Shown here: in pieces, positions 6,861-9,422 of the stretch
How positions within the stretch are numbered: position 1 is the stretch's first letter
Layout of the letters: each line of letters starts with the position of its first letter
From: JANMEX01 sp031423755
GTDB taxonomy: Bacteria > Pseudomonadota > Alphaproteobacteria > Rhizobiales > Rhizobiaceae
Assembly: GCA_031423755.1 (NCBI GenBank)
Contig: JANPGC010000339.1
Location: 1-9,422 of the forward strand
Direction of reading: 5' to 3'
Length of the DNA: 9,422 nucleotides
Made by a program: the position numbers and the translations under genes
The notes under the pieces: model-generated
Seen by the model: the letters and a program-made list of their open reading frames with translations, nothing else
Database searches by the model: none
Told to the model about the DNA's origin: nothing

Positions 6861-8315
6861 TTACCTTGGCAGGACGCTGACGCCCATCAGCGCTTCGTCG
6901 ATAGCCCTTGCGGCCTGTCGGCCCTCGCGGATTGCCCAAACCACCAGCGATTGGCCGCGGCGCACATCTCCGGCCGCATAAAGCCGGTCAATGTTGGTGC
7001 GGTAATCATTGGTGTTGGCAACGACGTTCGCCGACCCGCGCCGGTCTGTCGAGACCGCAAGCTGATCACCCATGCTGTAAGGCAAACCGCCCTCAAGCGG
7101 GCCCGAAAAGCCGATGGCTATAAACGCGAGATCCGCCTTGATGAAAAACTCCTTCCCGGCAATCGGCTTGCGCTTTTCATCCACCTCGCAACATTTCACA
7201 TGGGTAAGCACCCCGTCATCGCCAACAAACGCAAGTGTTGCCACCTGGAACTCGCGTTCAGCGCCTTCAGCCTGGCTGGACGACGTGCGCATCTTTGTCG
7301 CCCAATAGGGCCAGACCGATAGCTTGTCTTCTTTCTCCGGCGGCTGCGGGCGAATATCGAGCTGCGTGACACGCACTGCTCCTTGGCGGAAGGCCGTGCC
7401 GACACAGTCAGATGCCGTGTCGCCGCCGCCAATGACCACGACATGCTTGCCGCCAGCGACAATCGGATCTGCGGGCCAAGCGGAAGACTGGATGTCCTCG
7501 CCGCCGACGCGCTTGTTCTGCTGCACAAGATAGGGCATCGCATCATGCACGCCGATCAGTTCGGTGCCCGGAATGCCCGCCGGGCGCGGCTTTTCCGATC
7601 CGCCGCAGTAAAGAACCGCGTCGTAGGCAGCTATCAGTTCATCAACGCTTTTGTCCGTGCCGATGTTGACGTTGTAATAGAACGTGACGCCTTCACCCTT
7701 CATCTGTTCTACGCGCCGGTCGATGAAGTGCTTTTCCATCTTGAAGTCGGGAATGCCGAAGCGAAGAAGGCCTCCCGCCTTGGATTCGCGCTCAAACACG
7801 TGCACGTCATGTCCCGTGCGGCCAAGCTGCTGCGCAGCGGCAAGACCAGCCGGGCCGGAGCCGATGATGGCGACCTTCTTTCCGGTCTTTGCCTCTGCGG
7901 GCTCAGGCACGATGTAGCCAAGCTCATACGCCTTGTCGGCAATCGCCTGCTCAACCGTCTTGATCGCAACCGGCGCGTCTTCAAGGTTGAGCGTGCACGC
8001 TTCCTCGCACGGCGCCGGGCAGATGCGGCCGGTGAATTCCGGAAAATTGTTGGTCGAGTGCAGGTTGCGGATCGCATTGTCCCAGTCGCCATTGTAGACA
8101 AGGTCATTCCAGTCCGGGATCTGGTTGTGCACCGGGCAGCCCGTATCGCCGTGGCAATAGGGCACGCCGCAATCCATGCATCGCGCCGCCTGCTTCTGCA
8201 CCTCGGTCTCGCTCATCGGCAGCGTGAATTCACGAAAATGCCGGATACGGTCGGAAGCCGGCTGATACTTCGCCACCTGCCGGTCGATTTCTAGAAACCC
8301 TGTTACTTTGCCCAT
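6861..8315 (-). CDS. gltD: Glutamate synthase (NADPH) small subunit
   Basis: Beta subunit of GOGAT. It oxidises NADPH and passes electrons via FAD and Fe-S centres to GltB, which makes glutamate from glutamine and 2-oxoglutarate. The 484-residue product is full length. The N-terminal cysteine clusters C46-x2-C49-x4-C54-x5-C60 and C99-x3-C103-x3-C107 match the Fer4_20-type iron-sulphur domain. The FAD site is VAIIGSGPAGLAAA (148-161), the NADPH site is VVVIGGGDTASDCV (292-305), and AAGDVRRGQSLVVWA (447-461) is the conserved second FAD-contact motif. ATG 8315 is preceded by AAGG 7 nt upstream. It lies downstream of gltB on the same strand, but the gap of 492 bp is long for this pair and is filled by a palindromic element and a decayed small gene. 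The gene could be cotranscribed with gltB or have its own promoter in the gap. Confidence 0.96.
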   Translation of the reverse strand: MGKVTGFLEIDRQVAKYQPASDRIRHFREFTLPMSETEVQKQAARCMDCGVPYCHGDTGCPVHNQIPDWNDLVYNGDWDNAIRNLHSTNNFPEFTGRICPAPCEEACTLNLEDAPVAIKTVEQAIADKAYELGYIVPEPAEAKTGKKVAIIGSGPAGLAAAQQLGRTGHDVHVFERESKAGGLLRFGIPDFKMEKHFIDRRVEQMKGEGVTFYYNVNIGTDKSVDELIAAYDAVLYCGGSEKPRPAGIPGTELIGVHDAMPYLVQQNKRVGGEDIQSSAWPADPIVAGGKHVVVIGGGDTASDCVGTAFRQGAVRVTQLDIRPQPPEKEDKLSVWPYWATKMRTSSSQAEGAEREFQVATLAFVGDDGVLTHVKCCEVDEKRKPIAGKEFFIKADLAFIAIGFSGPLEGGLPYSMGDQLAVSTDRRGSANVVANTNDYRTNIDRLYAAGDVRRGQSLVVWAIREGRQAARAIDEALMGVSVLPR

Positions 8316-8354
8316 CGCACTACCTTATTAAAACTTGCTGAGGCCAATCCGCAC

Positions 8355-8506
8355 CCTCGGCGCTGCCCCTCATCCGGCCCTATCGGGCCACCATCTCCCC
8401 GCAAGTGGCGGGGCGAAGGGGACGCCGACCTTTTTGATTATCCCCCTTCTCCCCGTGCCTTCACGGGGAGAAGGTGCCGACAGGCGGATGAGGGGCGGCG
8501 CCGAGG
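8355..8506. repeat. Palindromic mosaic element (RIME/REP-like) between gltB and gltD
   Basis: This 152-bp element is bounded by 22-bp inverted arms (8355-8376 and 8485-8506) that match with one mismatch; each begins or ends with CCTCGGCG/CGCCGAGG and contains GCCCCTCATCCG. Three smaller hairpins lie between the arms. GGCCC-TATC-GGGCC is at about 8376-8389. CCCCGC-AAGTG-GCGGGG is at about 8397-8413. A perfect 13-bp stem CCTTCTCCCCGTG/CACGGGGAGAAGG with loop CCTT is at 8445-8474. This nested arrangement and the CCCCTCATCCG...CTTCTCCCC wording are typical of short intergenic mosaic elements scattered through rhizobial genomes. It has no coding frame of its own. Such an element is normally a non-autonomous repeat present in many copies; the copy number cannot be seen here. 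Confidence 0.82.
8445..8474. repeat. Perfect 13-bp stem-loop inside the mosaic element
   Basis: The two arms 8445-8457 and 8462-8474 are exact reverse complements around a CCTT loop. In the leftward gltB-to-gltD transcript this would form a very stable RNA hairpin. There is no U-run after it on the minus strand, so it is not a classical intrinsic terminator, but it could pause polymerase or block 3'-exonuclease decay of the gltB part of the message. Confidence 0.8.
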
Positions 8507-8538
8507 TTTAGCAGTTGAAACTGAAATGCCTGCCTCAT

Positions 8539-8749
8539 CTAGTCGTCGTCGTCCTTCCACGGGTGGAAAGGATTGAACGGTTCAAGCGCCTTTCTCCCTT
8601 TGCGCGAAACAGCATGAATGCTGATTTCACCGCCTCGCTCCTGAAGAATGCGTATCTTCTTTCCTTCGAGAACATAATCATCAGGAATGGCAACCCAGCG
8701 TTTGCCGTTCCTGCGTACAACTTTCCCCTTACGACTGACAGTTTTCCAT
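8539..8749 (-). pseudogene. Frameshifted small AbrB/VapB-like antitoxin gene (orphan)
   Basis: Reading the minus strand upstream from TAG at 8539-8541 gives a frame containing VRRNGKRWVAIPDDYVLEG, KKIRILQERGGEISIH and the tail FNPFHPWKDDDD. The pattern G-x-x-W-x-(V/A)-I-P-x-(D/E)-(Y/F)-x-(L/F)-x-G-x-x-(V/I)-x-(I/L), followed by a short strand, resembles the swapped-hairpin DNA-binding fold of AbrB/MazE/VapB antitoxins. This frame has no ATG, GTG or TTG start. An ATG at 8749 with AAGGAG (complement of 8760-8765) 10 nt upstream is out of frame by one base. Removing one A from the AAAA run just after that ATG (T run 8742-8745 on the + strand) restores a 69-residue protein beginning METVSRKGKVV. 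The gene is therefore either inactivated, subject to a sequence error, or frameshifted at translation. No toxin partner is next to it. The family call is inference from a short protein. Confidence 0.5.
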
Positions 8750-8807
8750 GGGACACATACTCCTTCTCTTGACGGTCAGGCCATTTAACACGGCCAATAA
8801 CTCCATC

Positions 8808-9422
8808 CTATTCCGCCGCCACGCTCATCCGTGCCTGCTCCATCTCAATGAGCGCCCGGCGATACTCCACCGGCATCACCTTGCGGAATTTGGCGCGGTA
8901 GCCGGCCCAGTTGTCGAGTATGGTTTTGGCGCGGGTTGAGCCGGTGAAATGCATGTGGTTGGAGATCAGCTGATAGAGCCGCTCCTCGTCATGCCTCGTC
9001 ATGTCGCCGGAAACGTCCACGCGTCCCATGTGCGCTATGTCGCCGCCATGGTGATGCAGCTTTTCCAGAAGGTCATCCTCTTCCGGAACTGGCTCAAGTT
9101 CGACCATCGCCATGTTGCAACGCTGGGCAAAATCGCCAGCTTCATCAAGCACATAGGCCACACCGCCCGACATGCCCGCCGCAAAATTGCGGCCTGTCTG
9201 GCCAAGCACGACCACCACGCCGCCGGTCATGTATTCGCAGCCGTGGTCGCCCACGCCCTCGACAACCGCGACAGCGCCGGAGTTGCGCACGGCAAAGCGC
9301 TCGCCTGCAACACCGCGGAAATACACTTCACCTTCCGTCGCACCGTAAAGCACCGTATTGCCAACGATGATCGAGTCTTCGGCAACAATCTTCGACTTGT
9401 CCGACGGGCGAATGATGATGCG
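8808..9422 (-). CDS. gltB: Glutamate synthase large subunit, C-terminal end (partial)
   Basis: The frame is open from the right edge to TAG at 8808-8810 and gives the last 204 residues of the GOGAT alpha subunit (normally about 1,500 residues or more). The segment VLYGATEGEVYFRGVAGERF, then GVGDHGCEYMTGGVVVVLG and GRNFAAGMSGGVAYVLD, belongs to the right-handed beta-helix of the GXGXG domain at the C-terminus of GltB. The terminal helical region includes HHHGGDIAH, a stretch of the form SNHMHFTGSTRAKTILDNW, and a family-typical ending with the Val-Met-Pro-x-Glu-Tyr-Arg-Arg-Ala motif. No disruption is seen in the visible part. It lies upstream of gltD on the same strand, the standard gltB-gltD order. 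The active-site amidotransferase and FMN/Fe-S domains are beyond the window. Confidence 0.95.
   Translation of the reverse strand, partial: RIIIRPSDKSKIVAEDSIIVGNTVLYGATEGEVYFRGVAGERFAVRNSGAVAVVEGVGDHGCEYMTGGVVVVLGQTGRNFAAGMSGGVAYVLDEAGDFAQRCNMAMVELEPVPEEDDLLEKLHHHGGDIAHMGRVDVSGDMTRHDEERLYQLISNHMHFTGSTRAKTILDNWAGYRAKFRKVMPVEYRRALIEMEQARMSVAAE

Larger units (their letters stand above)
8316..8807. other. Unusually long gltB-gltD spacer
   Basis: The 492-bp space between the two GOGAT subunit genes contains, in the direction of transcription, the frameshifted small gene (8749-8539), the palindromic mosaic element (8506-8355) and the gltD ribosome-binding site (complement of CCTT at 8323-8326). 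I find no other convincing gene here; a frame on the + strand (8515-8772) and a GTG-started minus-strand frame (8756-8535) look like shadows. Confidence 0.7.

Noticed and set aside
7383..8294. 303-codon + strand open frame opposite gltD
   Set aside because: It is fully antisense to gltD, which shows all cofactor-binding motifs; the + frame translation is rich in Arg/Ala/Val without family features.
8397..8506. CRISPR-like or terminator reading of the repeats between gltB and gltD
   Set aside because: The repeats are inverted, not direct with regular spacers, and no T-run follows any stem; a palindromic mosaic element explains them.
8535..8756. GTG-started 73-codon minus-strand frame as the true small gene
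   Set aside because: Its sequence has no recognisable pattern, while the neighbouring frame ending at 8539 carries an AbrB-like motif and repairs with a single base change in a homopolymer.

Overview
The window looks like chromosomal DNA from an alphaproteobacterium of the order Hyphomicrobiales (Rhizobiales; Brucellaceae/Phyllobacteriaceae-like). The reasons are its moderately high GC content, the types of genes present (a rhizobial-type putative beta-barrel porin, a DUF459 SGNH-fold protein, gltB/gltD with gltB upstream) and two intergenic palindromic elements of the mosaic type seen in rhizobia. The genus is an inference and cannot be fixed from the sequence alone.

Layout, left to right. 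(1) The 3' end of an NfeD-family gene (+, 2-187) overlaps tail-to-tail by 4 bp with (2) kdsD/kpsF, arabinose-5-phosphate isomerase (-, 184-1191). (3) A short divergent promoter region (1192-1326) leads to a secreted beta-barrel outer-membrane protein (+, 1327-3039). (4) A convergent spacer of about 190 bp carries a strong palindrome and REP-like sequence. (5) galU (-, 3231-4148). (6) A second divergent region precedes a two-gene envelope unit: a Tat-type MltB-family lytic transglycosylase with a peptidoglycan-binding domain (+, 4344-5564) and a DUF459 protein (+, 5598-6854). (7) gltD, glutamate synthase small subunit (-, 6861-8315). (8) A gap of about 490 bp between gltB and gltD holds a 152-bp palindromic mosaic element and the remains of a small AbrB/VapB-like antitoxin gene with an apparent 1-base frameshift. 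(9) The 3' end of gltB (-, 8808-9422) runs off the right edge.

Most genes serve the cell envelope: KdsD supplies arabinose-5-phosphate for Kdo, GalU supplies UDP-glucose for LPS and exopolysaccharide, and the transglycosylase, DUF459 protein and barrel protein act in the periplasm or outer membrane. gltB/gltD form the GOGAT of ammonia assimilation and appear to be a separate transcription unit reading leftward.

I see no clear new defence or mobile system. The items most worth a second look are the DUF459 protein, in which both the nucleophile serine and the catalytic histidine of the SGNH fold appear replaced; the frameshifted antitoxin-like gene; and the palindromic element lying inside the presumed gltB-gltD transcript.
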